This document shows positions 15,352 to 23,414 of a DNA stretch of 31,380 nt, one piece after another (within the stretch, counting starts at the first letter, position 1; every line of letters begins with the position of its first letter). Under the pieces are notes generated by a model. It had not been told where the DNA came from. It made no database searches and was given only the letters and a program-made list of their open reading frames with translations. The stretch is from NCBI GenBank assembly GCA_051004815.1, contig JBPCJY010000203.1, positions 1 to 31,380 on the forward strand, given 5' to 3'. The DNA is from JBBQXY01 sp051004815 (GTDB lineage: Bacteria > Chloroflexota > Ktedonobacteria > Ktedonobacterales > Ktedonobacteraceae). A program made the position numbers and the translations under genes.

Positions 15352-17514
15352 ATGCAAGGCTCAGGGCACGTCCAGGATATCAGAAACCTATCATTCAAAC
15401 CACCTGAGAGCACGTATATGCTCGCCACTGTGCGCCTCAAAGTGCAGCCAATGCTCCGCCATTACACCTTCGGCATAGATGCTATTGTTCCACCAGCAAC
15501 AGATGTCAGTGTAATCATGCAACGTGCGGACGAGGTCAACATGGTGCAGCGTATGATTACTGACTTACAAAGCAGCGCGGTTATCCTCACGGGCGATGCC
15601 GGAGCCGGAAAAACAACCCTCGCGGCCCTCTTATATCGCCGCCTGGAATTGACGGCTCAAGCGGGCTTACCATCCCCTAAGCACCTGGTCTGGTTGAGCA
15701 TCGGCACACATACTACGCTACCTGATGTGATCGCCGCCATCCTCAGCGGTCTGCAAGCCAGTGAACCAGGCTTTTTCCTGCTACAACCAGAGCAACAAAT
15801 CAGCACGCTCTTACGTGCTTTACGGCGTCCACAAGAACCCGCCTTTGTGGTGCTGGATCAGTTCGAGTCGCTCTTGCACCCCCAGACCAATCAAGGCCTG
15901 GAAGGGCGCGGTGCCATCCATCTTTTCCTGGAAATGCTGTTGCAAGACCTTGGAGCGAGCCGTTTCTTGCTCACCTGCAATCATTCGCCCTATGGCCCAC
16001 AAATGGCACAGGAGACGCAAACACGCGTGCGTTCACTTCTCGTTTCACGCCTCAATATGCCAGAAGGCCTGGCCCTTTTACAACAGAGAGGTGTCCAGGG
16101 GGCATATGAAGAGCTATCTGCCGTCTGGCAGCGTTGTGCAGGGCATGCCTTTTCCCTTGTATTATGCAGTACATTGTTGAAGCTGGGTGGTCTTTCGTTA
16201 AACTACCTGCTACACGCCCCCGAATATATGCCCTTATGGAGCGGCGAAGTCCCTTTGCACCTCATCGCTGCCATCTATCGCGGCCTGAACCCCGTCCAGC
16301 ACGCGTTAATGCGCGTACTCAGTCTTTTCAACGAACCGGTGCCAGCGCGTGGCGTATTAATGGTCATCGCGGGCGAAGCTCCCGGCGTGAAAGTCCCTCG
16401 TTTTGAGCAAGAATTGGCGAACCTGGTGCGACTCTCCCTGGTGCAAGAGAGGAAGAATACACAGGACGTACCTTCCTTTGCCTTGCACCCGTTGCTGCAC
16501 CAGTATGTTGTTGGCCACTACCTGGAAGGGAGCGCACTTCACACCAACGGGCGTGCCTCCTCCTCATTAGGCATCAGCACTGCAACGCGTTCCTCTGTCG
16601 ATAGCCAGAAAGCGCGGGAGGTCGCGCTGGCTGCCGGTCATATGCGCGTGGCAAGTTACTACAAGCAAATGGCGCAAGAATGCTACCAGCCCGCTGAGAA
16701 ACGCAACAGCCCACAGGATATTGCCTCTTTGCTGTTAACGCTACGTCATCTCTGCCTTGGCTGGCACTGGCAACAGGCGTGCGATTTGCTCCTGGAAGAG
16801 GCGGTCTACGAGAGCATGGTGCAATGGGGTGCGTGGAATGCATTGATAGGTCTCTATATGGCGATGTTGCCGCCCAATGGCGTGTTAACGCGTCGCGATG
16901 AAGGATTGATCTGCAATCACCTGGGCCTGCTCTATGACCGTTTGGGCATTCCCCAGCAAAGTCTGGCCTATTATGAACGTGCGCTCGTTGTGCAACGCAA
17001 AATTGGCGAGCGGCATGGCGAAGCCATCACCTTGACGAACCAGGGCGAACTGTATCGCAGCAAGAACGAATGGCAGCAAGCCTGCACGAACTTTGAGCAA
17101 GCTCGTGCCTTGAACCAGCAGCTGCAAGATGCTCTGCTAGAGAGCGTCTTGTTGCATAACCTGGGTATCCTGCATCACGCCGTCAAAGACTATCCCCAAG
17201 CGATGAGCTTCTACCAGGAGGCACTGCGCTTCGCCCTTACCCTGGACGAACAGTACAACGAGGGCATGATCTTGACCAATATCGGCGTCTTGCTCTATGA
17301 GCAAGGCCACCCAGCCGAAGCCCTGGCCGTGCTTTTCTATACCTTAAAGCTGCGCCAGTCCTTGCAATATGCCACCGTTAGCTACCTCGAACTCTTCCTG
17401 ACCACCCTTGAGGACAGTATGGAATTGGAAACCTTTGCACGCTTACGCCAGACCTCACGCGAGATAGAAGCCCCATTACTCACTCGACTACTCTTGCCAG
17501 ATATGCGACAATAG
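15352..17514 (+). CDS. STAND-type NTPase with C-terminal TPR repeats
   Basis: 720 residues. Seen: the P-loop GDAGAGKTT (81-89), Walker B FVVLDQFESLL with Asp169, a following RFLLTCNHSP sensor-like strand, a helical and winged-helix-like middle part (about 230-390), and at least four TPR-like units (about 519-690, for example LGLLYDRLGIPQQSLAYYERAL and LGILHHAVKDYPQAMSFYQEAL in separate repeats). This is the architecture of STAND signalling ATPases, which assemble on sensing a ligand or protein through their repeats. No effector domain is recognisable at the N-terminus, so it may act as a regulator or scaffold. An in-frame ATG at 15418 is an alternative start. Two GGAAGTCA copies lie 12 bp apart just upstream. 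Function unknown. Confidence 0.75.
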   Translation: MQGSGHVQDIRNLSFKPPESTYMLATVRLKVQPMLRHYTFGIDAIVPPATDVSVIMQRADEVNMVQRMITDLQSSAVILTGDAGAGKTTLAALLYRRLELTAQAGLPSPKHLVWLSIGTHTTLPDVIAAILSGLQASEPGFFLLQPEQQISTLLRALRRPQEPAFVVLDQFESLLHPQTNQGLEGRGAIHLFLEMLLQDLGASRFLLTCNHSPYGPQMAQETQTRVRSLLVSRLNMPEGLALLQQRGVQGAYEELSAVWQRCAGHAFSLVLCSTLLKLGGLSLNYLLHAPEYMPLWSGEVPLHLIAAIYRGLNPVQHALMRVLSLFNEPVPARGVLMVIAGEAPGVKVPRFEQELANLVRLSLVQERKNTQDVPSFALHPLLHQYVVGHYLEGSALHTNGRASSSLGISTATRSSVDSQKAREVALAAGHMRVASYYKQMAQECYQPAEKRNSPQDIASLLLTLRHLCLGWHWQQACDLLLEEAVYESMVQWGAWNALIGLYMAMLPPNGVLTRRDEGLICNHLGLLYDRLGIPQQSLAYYERALVVQRKIGERHGEAITLTNQGELYRSKNEWQQACTNFEQARALNQQLQDALLESVLLHNLGILHHAVKDYPQAMSFYQEALRFALTLDEQYNEGMILTNIGVLLYEQGHPAEALAVLFYTLKLRQSLQYATVSYLELFLTTLEDSMELETFARLRQTSREIEAPLLTRLLLPDMRQ

Positions 17515-17588
17515 GGAAACTGCTACATTGTCGGCAAGCGCAGGGATGCCCCCTATCATAAAGCAAAAGAAAGAGAGACTATCGCGCT

Positions 17589-19259
17589 ATGTCCACTACA
17601 ACCCCTGGCCCCAGCAAAGCACCTACCGAAGGCGATGGCGTCGTTTCCGCCACCGCTGGACGCACTACACAGGGCTGGTTGCTTATTCTGCTCGTCTTTG
17701 TGGCGGGAGCCTGCTCTTTGGCGGTAGAACTCTCTGCTTCGCGCCTGCTGGCCCCCTACTTTGGCACCTCACTGTTCGTCTGGGCGAACCTCATTGGCCT
17801 CATTTTGCTCTACCTCACCATTGGCTATTACGTCGGTGGACGCATCGCTGATCGCTTTCCGCGCCCGACGGTACTCTACCTTCTGACGATTACCGCGGCC
17901 TTTCTGATTGGGCTGATACCCTTCATCTCTCGTCCCATCCTGAGTTGGTCACTTTCGTCCTTCGCAACCTACTCGATCAGTGTCTTTTATGGCTCGTTGG
18001 TGGCCGTCATTCTGCTCTTCGCCATCCCCATGATCCTATTGGGCTGCGTCTCGCCCTTTGCCATTCGCTTGAGTGTCGAGCAGATTGGGAGATCCGGGCG
18101 CACAGCCGGACAACTCTACGCCATCTCGACCGCCGGTAGCATCCTTGGCACCTTCTTGCCCGTGCTCTGGCTTATCCCAACCTATGGCACGTACCGCACC
18201 TTCTTCATTTTTGCCGTCGCGCTGCTGCTTGTCTCTATTCTCGGACTGGTCGTTGCTCGCACGCGTGGAGAACCATCTTCACCGCACCGTCCGCGTCGTC
18301 CACGCCTGGATAAGAGCCTCCTCTCCATTTTGCTCCTACTGCCCATGGCACTGGCGATGATTGCCTCGCAGGGGCCGATCAAGCAGCCGAGTGGGAGCAA
18401 TGGTGGAGGCACCATGCTCGCCGAGCGTGAATCCCCCTACAACTACATTCAGGTTGTACGTGTTGGCAATGAAACGCAGCTTGTACTGAATGAGGGGCTT
18501 GGCATCCATTCCGTCTACAATCCTGAGCAGGTCTTGACGCAGGGACCGTGGGACTACTTCCTGGTGGCCCCGTACTTCAATAAGCCACCCTTCACACCGA
18601 GCCAGGTGCATAAAGTAGCCATTATCGGGTTGGGTGCTGGCACCATCCCGCGTGAATTAACCGCCGCTTATGGCCCTATTCCCATTGATGGGGTCGAGAT
18701 TGATGGCACCATTGTAGACCTGGCGCGGCAATACTTTCATATGAATGAACCCAATCTGCATGTCATCGTGCAGGACGGACGCTATTATCTACAGACAACC
18801 ACACAGCACTACGATGAAATCGGCATTGATGCTTACCAACAGCCCTATGTTCCCTTTCAATTGACCTCGGTCGAGTTCTTTCGTGAGGTACGGGCGCACT
18901 TGACACCACAAGGTGTCGCCGTCATTAATGCCGGACGCACCTGCTGCGACTTCCGCCTCGTCGAAGCCCTGGCGCAAACCATGCGGGCCGCTTTCTCCAA
19001 TGTCTATATCATCGATACGCAACGTTTTGAGAATAGCCTGGTCATTGGCACCAACGCCCCTACCTCCCTGAACAACTTTTATATCAATGCGGCCAACATG
19101 ACCAATCCTCTGCTAAAAAGCGTAGCGTTTGCCAGCATGGACTATGGCAATATCCGCGAGGAAAAGACCACCAGGGTCTATTTTACCGACGACCGCGCTC
19201 CCGTGGAACAGTTGATCGACCAGATCATCCTTGACGCGGCCCTCAATGGCGGAAAATAG
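17589..19259 (+). CDS. Polytopic membrane protein fused to a spermidine-synthase-like domain
   Basis: 556 residues. Seen: a hydrophobic N-terminal half (about 25-260) with several helices, opening with the typical SLAVELSASRLLAPYFGTS segment of fused MFS/spermidine-synthase proteins; then a cytoplasmic methyltransferase-fold domain with GLGAGTIPRE (about 345-355), GVEIDGTIVDLA, a VQDGRYYL strand and DAYQQPYVPFQLTS. Known spermidine synthases transfer aminopropyl from decarboxylated SAM; the membrane-fused relatives are largely uncharacterised and their substrate is not established. The motif reads GLGAG rather than the more usual GLGGG, which is tolerated in the family. The ATG at 17589 has a weak purine-rich ribosome site. 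It lies 74 nt after the STAND-TPR gene and may share its transcript. Confidence 0.85.
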   Translation: MSTTTPGPSKAPTEGDGVVSATAGRTTQGWLLILLVFVAGACSLAVELSASRLLAPYFGTSLFVWANLIGLILLYLTIGYYVGGRIADRFPRPTVLYLLTITAAFLIGLIPFISRPILSWSLSSFATYSISVFYGSLVAVILLFAIPMILLGCVSPFAIRLSVEQIGRSGRTAGQLYAISTAGSILGTFLPVLWLIPTYGTYRTFFIFAVALLLVSILGLVVARTRGEPSSPHRPRRPRLDKSLLSILLLLPMALAMIASQGPIKQPSGSNGGGTMLAERESPYNYIQVVRVGNETQLVLNEGLGIHSVYNPEQVLTQGPWDYFLVAPYFNKPPFTPSQVHKVAIIGLGAGTIPRELTAAYGPIPIDGVEIDGTIVDLARQYFHMNEPNLHVIVQDGRYYLQTTTQHYDEIGIDAYQQPYVPFQLTSVEFFREVRAHLTPQGVAVINAGRTCCDFRLVEALAQTMRAAFSNVYIIDTQRFENSLVIGTNAPTSLNNFYINAANMTNPLLKSVAFASMDYGNIREEKTTRVYFTDDRAPVEQLIDQIILDAALNGGK

Positions 19260-19305
19260 GGCCTATGTTTTAGCGTTCAGGTAGTGGCTTTTGTGGTCAC
19301 TACTA

Positions 19306-19325
19306 CCGTACATAACCGTACATAA
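19306..19325 (+). repeat. Tandem 10-bp direct repeat before the cyclase gene
   Basis: CCGTACATAA is repeated exactly twice, head to tail, immediately upstream of the AAAGGAG ribosome site. The 10-bp period (one helical turn) fits an operator or a local duplication. Confidence 0.5.
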
Positions 19326-19339
19326 AGGAGTACAATTTT

Positions 19340-20146
19340 ATGCAACCAATTGATCTGAGTAACATGCGCGTAGTTGACCTCTCGCAAAATTGGGATATAC
19401 ACACCCCTGGTTTTGCCACCTATGACGGCCCTACCATCAAGTGGATTAAACGGGTAGCCTTTGATAAGGTGGGTGGGCAGCACATTGCCTCTACTTTGCA
19501 TGTTGGCACACACCTTGATGCCCCCTTGCACTTTATCACCAATGGCCAGGATATTGGCAGTATCCCCCTGGACAAGCTGGTCGGCCCAGGCGTGGTGGTT
19601 GACCTCGAAGGTCTGGGCATTGGCGATTACGAGGTGTATACCTCCGCCCACTTCGAGGAATGGGAACGCAAGACGGGTCTACGTATCCAGCCCGGCGATA
19701 TCGTCATCGTGCATACTGGCTACCACAAGTATTATCCCAGCAACTGGTATGGCGAGTCAGAGCCGGACGAGACGCGCTACTTTATCAAGCACCCAGGGCC
19801 AGCCCGCGAATTCGTGAACTGGGTACTGGAGCGCAAAATCTCCTGGTTCGCCATCGACGCTGGCTCCATGGATCACCCCATGAACACCGTCATTCGCAAG
19901 GTACGCCCCGACCTGGCTGCCAAGTGCGCCCAGAAACTGGGGCAACCTCTGGAAGAAATCTGGCCCGACGACGACCTACAACTGATGCACTACGACATGT
20001 TCCCCCACGGTGTCTTCCACGTCGAAAACGCCGGTGGCATGATCGACGAAGTGCTGAATCAGCGTGTCTGGGTTGGCTGCTTCCCCTGGAAATTCAACGG
20101 TGGTGAGGCCGCCTTCTGCCGCTTAGTCGCCTTCGTGGGTAAATAG
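19340..20146 (+). CDS. Cyclase/kynurenine-formamidase-like metal-dependent hydrolase
   Basis: 268 residues of the cyclase family (PF04199 type). Seen: the metal-binding signature HVGTHLDAPLHF with His54, His58, Asp60 and His64, a GDIVIVHTGY strand near 119-128, and an AIDAGSMDHP segment that normally shapes the active site. Family members include bacterial kynurenine formamidase, isatin hydrolase and polyketide-type cyclases; the sequence alone does not settle the substrate, and no kynurenine pathway gene is adjacent. The start at 19340 has AAAGGAG upstream. An exact tandem repeat sits just before the ribosome site. It ends 67 nt before the convergent carboxylate-amine ligase gene, separated by a strong terminator. 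Confidence 0.85.
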   Translation: MQPIDLSNMRVVDLSQNWDIHTPGFATYDGPTIKWIKRVAFDKVGGQHIASTLHVGTHLDAPLHFITNGQDIGSIPLDKLVGPGVVVDLEGLGIGDYEVYTSAHFEEWERKTGLRIQPGDIVIVHTGYHKYYPSNWYGESEPDETRYFIKHPGPAREFVNWVLERKISWFAIDAGSMDHPMNTVIRKVRPDLAAKCAQKLGQPLEEIWPDDDLQLMHYDMFPHGVFHVENAGGMIDEVLNQRVWVGCFPWKFNGGEAAFCRLVAFVGK

Positions 20147-20147
20147 T

Positions 20148-20215
20148 ATTTGCGTGCCAGGTGCTGAGCAAAGACGTATCCGTGTCTTTGCTCGGCACCT
20201 GGCACACAAATTTTT
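20148..20215. terminator. Strong terminator hairpin between convergent genes
   Basis: 20154-20175 pairs with 20184-20205 (22 bp with one G-U). With one mismatch the pairing extends to 20148/20211. The plus strand continues in TTTTT (20211-20215), so this is an intrinsic terminator for the cyclase gene, and probably also stops transcription from the opposite side. Confidence 0.8.
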
Positions 20216-21359
20216 ACCTCGCTACTATCTGTGCTTCCGCTGTCGTTGCGCGGGGAATACCCACCATGGTTTGCTCCATCAAATATTGGGTCACGGCTTG
20301 TAGGCTGCCCGTTTCTTTATAAATGGCGATCTGTCGATCTGCGCCCGTGCCATCTGGATTATCCAACACACTGCGGATATACTGCATTTCGCGGCGCGTT
20401 CCCAGATCATCCACAACATCATCGACCAGGTCCAGCAGCTCATGGAGAGAATCACGCATGGAGAGGCAGCGTCCCCGCGTAAAGTCCACTATCTCCGCGT
20501 CCAGTCCATAGCGCATAGCCCGCCACTTGTTTTCTTCCAATAAATGGCGTGGCAAGATATATCCTCCTACGCCGTGTGTATGCTGCCATGTGAGCTTTGC
20601 GACAAGCGATTGGCAGAGCGCGGCAATCGCCAGCACATCGTCCAGCGTAGCAGGCATATCGCACACGCGGAACTCGACCGTACCAAAAAACGGGTGTGGA
20701 CGGATATCCCACCAGATTTTCTTGCCATTATCAATGCAACGCGTATGAATCAACGTGTTGACATAGTGCTCGAAGTCCTGCCAGGAGGAGAAAATATCGG
20801 GCAGACCGCTGCGCGGAAAGCGTTTCCACACCACAGCTCGGTACGATTTTAGTCCGGTGAGCCGACCAGCCCAGAAGGGAGAATTAGAAGAAAAGGCCAG
20901 CAAATGCGGTATCCAGGTGCGTAACTGGTTCATCAAGCTGATGGCAAGCTCTTTATTTTCTACGCCGATATGCACATGCAACCCGTAGATCAAAACAGAG
21001 CGTCCAACATCCTGAAATTCTTCCTGTAGCTCCGCATAGCGCGGATTGGGCGTCGTCACTTGCTCCGCCCATAGTGCGCTGGGATGAGTGCCTGCGCTAA
21101 TCAAGGCCAGCCCTTCATCATCCACCAACCGCGCCAACTCCGCCCTCAATCGGCGTGACTCTACACGCGCACTCGTGATACTTGGATAGACCTTCGAAAT
21201 AAGCTCCACGGTTGGCTGCAACATCTCTGGTTTAATCTGCTCCCCAAAGAAGGGTACGCCTTTTTCCATAATGGTCATGATATGTGGACGAAGCTGTCCG
21301 CTATCCCGATCTACTATTTGAAACTCTTCCTCAATGCCAATCGTAAAACGTGCGGTCAT
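20214..21359 (-). CDS. YbdK-type carboxylate-amine ligase (glutamate-cysteine ligase-like)
   Basis: 381 residues of the GCS2/YbdK family, ATP-grasp-like ligases that join an amino acid carboxylate to an amine. Seen: the N-terminal IGIEEEFQIVD (Glu10-12), a SAGTHPSA segment, the HVHIGV metal-binding stretch, a WWDIRPHPFFGTVEFRVCD block and a C-terminal REMQYIRSVLDN region. E. coli YbdK has weak glutamate-cysteine ligase activity; the true product here is unknown. The start at 21359 has AAGGAG closely upstream. The length is normal for the family. It stands alone on the minus strand after the terminator shared with the cyclase gene. Confidence 0.9.
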   Translation of the reverse strand: MTARFTIGIEEEFQIVDRDSGQLRPHIMTIMEKGVPFFGEQIKPEMLQPTVELISKVYPSITSARVESRRLRAELARLVDDEGLALISAGTHPSALWAEQVTTPNPRYAELQEEFQDVGRSVLIYGLHVHIGVENKELAISLMNQLRTWIPHLLAFSSNSPFWAGRLTGLKSYRAVVWKRFPRSGLPDIFSSWQDFEHYVNTLIHTRCIDNGKKIWWDIRPHPFFGTVEFRVCDMPATLDDVLAIAALCQSLVAKLTWQHTHGVGGYILPRHLLEENKWRAMRYGLDAEIVDFTRGRCLSMRDSLHELLDLVDDVVDDLGTRREMQYIRSVLDNPDGTGADRQIAIYKETGSLQAVTQYLMEQTMVGIPRATTAEAQIVAR

Positions 21360-21674
21360 ACCAATCTCCTTCTCCCTGCGAGTAGCCTGTTTCTGTGGTT
21401 GTTATGATGTATGTCGTACTACTTATTAGTCGCGATCAAGTATCTACAAAGAAAGGCAAAAGAGGAGCGAAAGCTTTACAGCATGTTACACAGGATACGC
21501 CGGATTATACGAGGTCACATGAGAGTGGGATTTACTACGGTGACAGATGCCCTGGGACTTATAGCGTACACAAAAAGTATGCGCTTTGTCAATAGCCCTT
21601 CCTGACAAAATGCTGCTTTTCCTGAATAGCAGGTAAAAGCAGCACAAGAAGACTGAATGAAGACAAGACTCTCA
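21360..21674. other. Intergenic region between the carboxylate-amine ligase and cytidine deaminase genes
   Basis: About 315 bases. Open frames of about 65 codons exist on the plus strand (for example from 21411), but they lack a ribosome site and recognisable protein character, so I do not call them. It contains the terminator at 21611-21644 and presumably the promoter for the ligase gene. Confidence 0.55.
21611..21644 (-). terminator. Terminator of the cytidine deaminase gene
   Basis: TGCTGCTTTTCCTG (21611-21624) pairs with 21630-21644 (14 bp, single bulged T at 21634, 5-nt loop). On the minus strand it is followed by TTTTGTC. It lies about 30 nt past the cytidine deaminase stop. Confidence 0.65.
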
Positions 21675-22061
21675 TCATAAACCAAATGCGTATGGCAACA
21701 AGTCCGCTATGGTGAAATCTTGTGCGGCACCATCAATATAAATTGTGGCATTGGGGGCCAAATCAGCCAACCATTGTCGGCAGGCACCACAAGGAGTACG
21801 TGCGGCCAGGGGAGCCTCAGCAGGCGTATCAATGCAGGCCACTGCTACCTGCGTAATCGGCCCCGCGCTGGCGGAAATGGCTGCTGCCAAGGCTGAACGC
21901 TCAGCGCACAATGTCAGGCCATAGCTCGAAATCTCTATGTTTACGCCGGTATAGAGCTTGCCGCCGGCAATCACAGCGGCTCCCACCCTGAAATGCGAAT
22001 AGGGACAATGCGCCCGCAAAGCTGCTTCGCGTGCTAATCCTACTAGTTCTTCGCGTGACAT
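21675..22061 (-). CDS. cdd: Cytidine deaminase
   Basis: 128 residues from the ATG at 22061, chosen because AAGGAG lies about 6 nt upstream; starts further up (22097) would include the ribosome site. It deaminates cytidine and deoxycytidine to uridines in pyrimidine salvage. Seen: the catalytic LCAERSA with Cys52 and Glu54, TPCGACRQ with Cys91 and Cys94 (zinc ligands), and the substrate-binding NIE motif at 41-43. The length is that of the small homotetrameric cytidine deaminases. It is the only gene of its transcript, with a hairpin terminator behind it. Confidence 0.94.
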   Translation of the reverse strand: MSREELVGLAREAALRAHCPYSHFRVGAAVIAGGKLYTGVNIEISSYGLTLCAERSALAAAISASAGPITQVAVACIDTPAEAPLAARTPCGACRQWLADLAPNATIYIDGAAQDFTIADLLPYAFGL

Positions 22062-22112
22062 CCTACGCTCCTTCCTCATCTGACTAAAAAGTGGCAATCA
22101 ACCTCACCCTTT

Positions 22113-22118
22113 ATTATA
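22113..22118 (-). promoter_or_regulatory. Candidate -10 box for the cytidine deaminase gene
   Basis: A perfect TATAAT on the minus strand about 50 nt before the ATG. The -35 element at the proper distance is poor, so the assignment is tentative. Confidence 0.35.
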
Positions 22119-22484
22119 GACCATGAACCGTCAATGGCGATGAATCTCCCCCTCCATGAAAGAGCGTAGCTTGCCGATAGTAAAATAGAGACAAGCGTAA
22201 AACGTGCTGTGAAGGGGAAGTAGTTGGCAGTACCACACGGTAGAATTTCGTAGTGCATAATAGCCCAAATTGTGTCATAATGTTACTGCCTTCCATTCGT
22301 CGCGTTACTAGCAATGAAAGCATAATCTGAACATCATAGGGCCGATTACTTATTGAGATACTGAATTGTAAGGCTTCTTCGCTCTTAGCGTAACGGAATT
22401 CTCAGGGGTGCTATACCCCTTACAGTGGGACGGTTCCCCACCATTTTCCTTCCCTTACATCAGCCATAGAGAAGGAGAACCGAT

Positions 22485-22490
22485 TATAAT
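22485..22490 (+). promoter_or_regulatory. Candidate -10 box for the response regulator gene
   Basis: A perfect TATAAT at 22485-22490, 23 nt before the GTG start. No good -35 hexamer is seen 16-18 bp upstream, which would fit a promoter that depends on an activator. Confidence 0.4.
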
Positions 22491-22513
22491 GCAGGTTTGT
22501 AGGAGGAATACAC

Positions 22514-23212
22514 GTGAAAATCATGGTGGCGGATGATGACCGCGACATGGTAGATATGCTAAGCTATTGGCTTAAAGGGCATGGGTATGATGTCGTGCGT
22601 GCATTTGACGGGGAGCAGGCGATCAAACGCTGGCGTGAAACGTTGCCCGACCTTGTCATTCTTGATGTCCAGATGCCCAAGCTTGACGGCTTTGAAGTAT
22701 GTCGCCAAATGCGTAGTGAAACCAATTCAATGGTTTTGATTCTTACCGCACATGATCGTGAAGATGATGAGGTACGTGGGTTGGAGATGGGGGCTGACGA
22801 TTATTTGCGTAAACCATTTAGTCCACGGCAGCTGCTTGCCCGTATAAAAGCTATCTTACGTCGTTCATCCAGCACACGAGGTGCCTCCAATTCGTCATCC
22901 GTGACCGTTGGCCCTGTCACGTTAGACGCAATGCGCCACGAGGTTACACGCGATGGCGTCAAAGTCCGCTTAACCCCGACCGAGAGCCGCTTGCTTCACT
23001 TGCTCATCACTAACACGGGCCAGGTTCTGACCACGGATATGATTATTGAGCGTGTTTGGGGCTATGACGAAGCCGGAGACTCTGGCCTGGTGAAGACCCA
23101 TATTCGCCACCTGCGTCAGAAAGTTGAGCCTGATCCCAACACTCCACAATACATCATGACCGTTCCCGGCGTTGGCTACACCTTCACGGCCCCGATCTCC
23201 ATCGAATCATAA
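22514..23212 (+). CDS. OmpR/PhoB-family response regulator (orphan)
   Basis: 232 residues. Seen: a receiver domain (about 1-115) with acidic Asp7-9, phospho-acceptor Asp51 in VILDVQMPKLDGF, Thr78 in ILTAHD and Lys100 in LRKPF, then a winged-helix DNA-binding domain (about 128-228) ending in the typical RHLRQKVEPDP and PGVGYTF segments. All key receiver residues are present, so it should be phosphorylatable. The start is a GTG at 22514 with AGGAGG 7 nt upstream. No histidine kinase gene is adjacent, so its partner is elsewhere. Direct repeats of the kind bound by this DNA-binding family lie upstream of the next two genes, which it may regulate; this is inference. Confidence 0.95.
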   Translation: MKIMVADDDRDMVDMLSYWLKGHGYDVVRAFDGEQAIKRWRETLPDLVILDVQMPKLDGFEVCRQMRSETNSMVLILTAHDREDDEVRGLEMGADDYLRKPFSPRQLLARIKAILRRSSSTRGASNSSSVTVGPVTLDAMRHEVTRDGVKVRLTPTESRLLHLLITNTGQVLTTDMIIERVWGYDEAGDSGLVKTHIRHLRQKVEPDPNTPQYIMTVPGVGYTFTAPISIES

Positions 23213-23245
23213 ATTTCAGGCGACCGCTTGATAATTGTCCACATT

Positions 23246-23286
23246 ATTGATGAGTGCAGAGCTTTAAATCCTCTGCACTCATCAAT
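23246..23286 (+). terminator. Hairpin after the response regulator gene
   Basis: A 16-bp perfect stem, 23246-23261 with 23271-23286, and a 9-nt loop, 34 nt after the stop. There is no clear T-tract behind it, so it may stabilise the mRNA 3' end or act as a weak terminator. Confidence 0.6.
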
Positions 23287-23307
23287 CGTATGTACCCCCT
23301 ATAATCA

Positions 23308-23347
23308 TCTTAACCAACATTACCTCTTCTTAACCATAACGTAACAC
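23308..23347 (+). promoter_or_regulatory. TTAACC direct-repeat array (possible OmpR/PhoB-type operator)
   Basis: TCTTAACCA occurs exactly at 23308-23316 and 23328-23336 (20 bp apart, two helical turns), with weaker copies between them (near 23319) and after them (CGTAACAC, 23340-23347). This gives a roughly 10-11-bp periodicity. OmpR/PhoB winged helices bind such tandem repeats. A TATAAT at 23379-23384 lies downstream. Confidence 0.4.
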
Positions 23348-23414
23348 ACTTTTCATCTTTTCCCCATCTGCACAAATGTATAATCGGTAAAATACTTTTG
23401 CAGGCAAAAAAATA

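Larger units (their letters stand above)
22098..22513. other. Long intergenic region upstream of the response regulator
   Basis: 416 bases between divergent genes, without a believable protein gene. It contains a -10-like TATAAT for each flanking gene and two back-to-back small hairpins, AGGGGT-GCTAT-ACCCCT (22404-22420) and GTGGG...CCCAC (22425-22441), the latter followed by a CATTTTCC tail. It may hold a leader or a small RNA. Confidence 0.5.

Noticed and set aside
21395..21605. Short open frames of about 65 codons in the gap upstream of the ligase gene
   Set aside because: No ribosome site, overlapping alternatives in two frames, and no protein-like composition.
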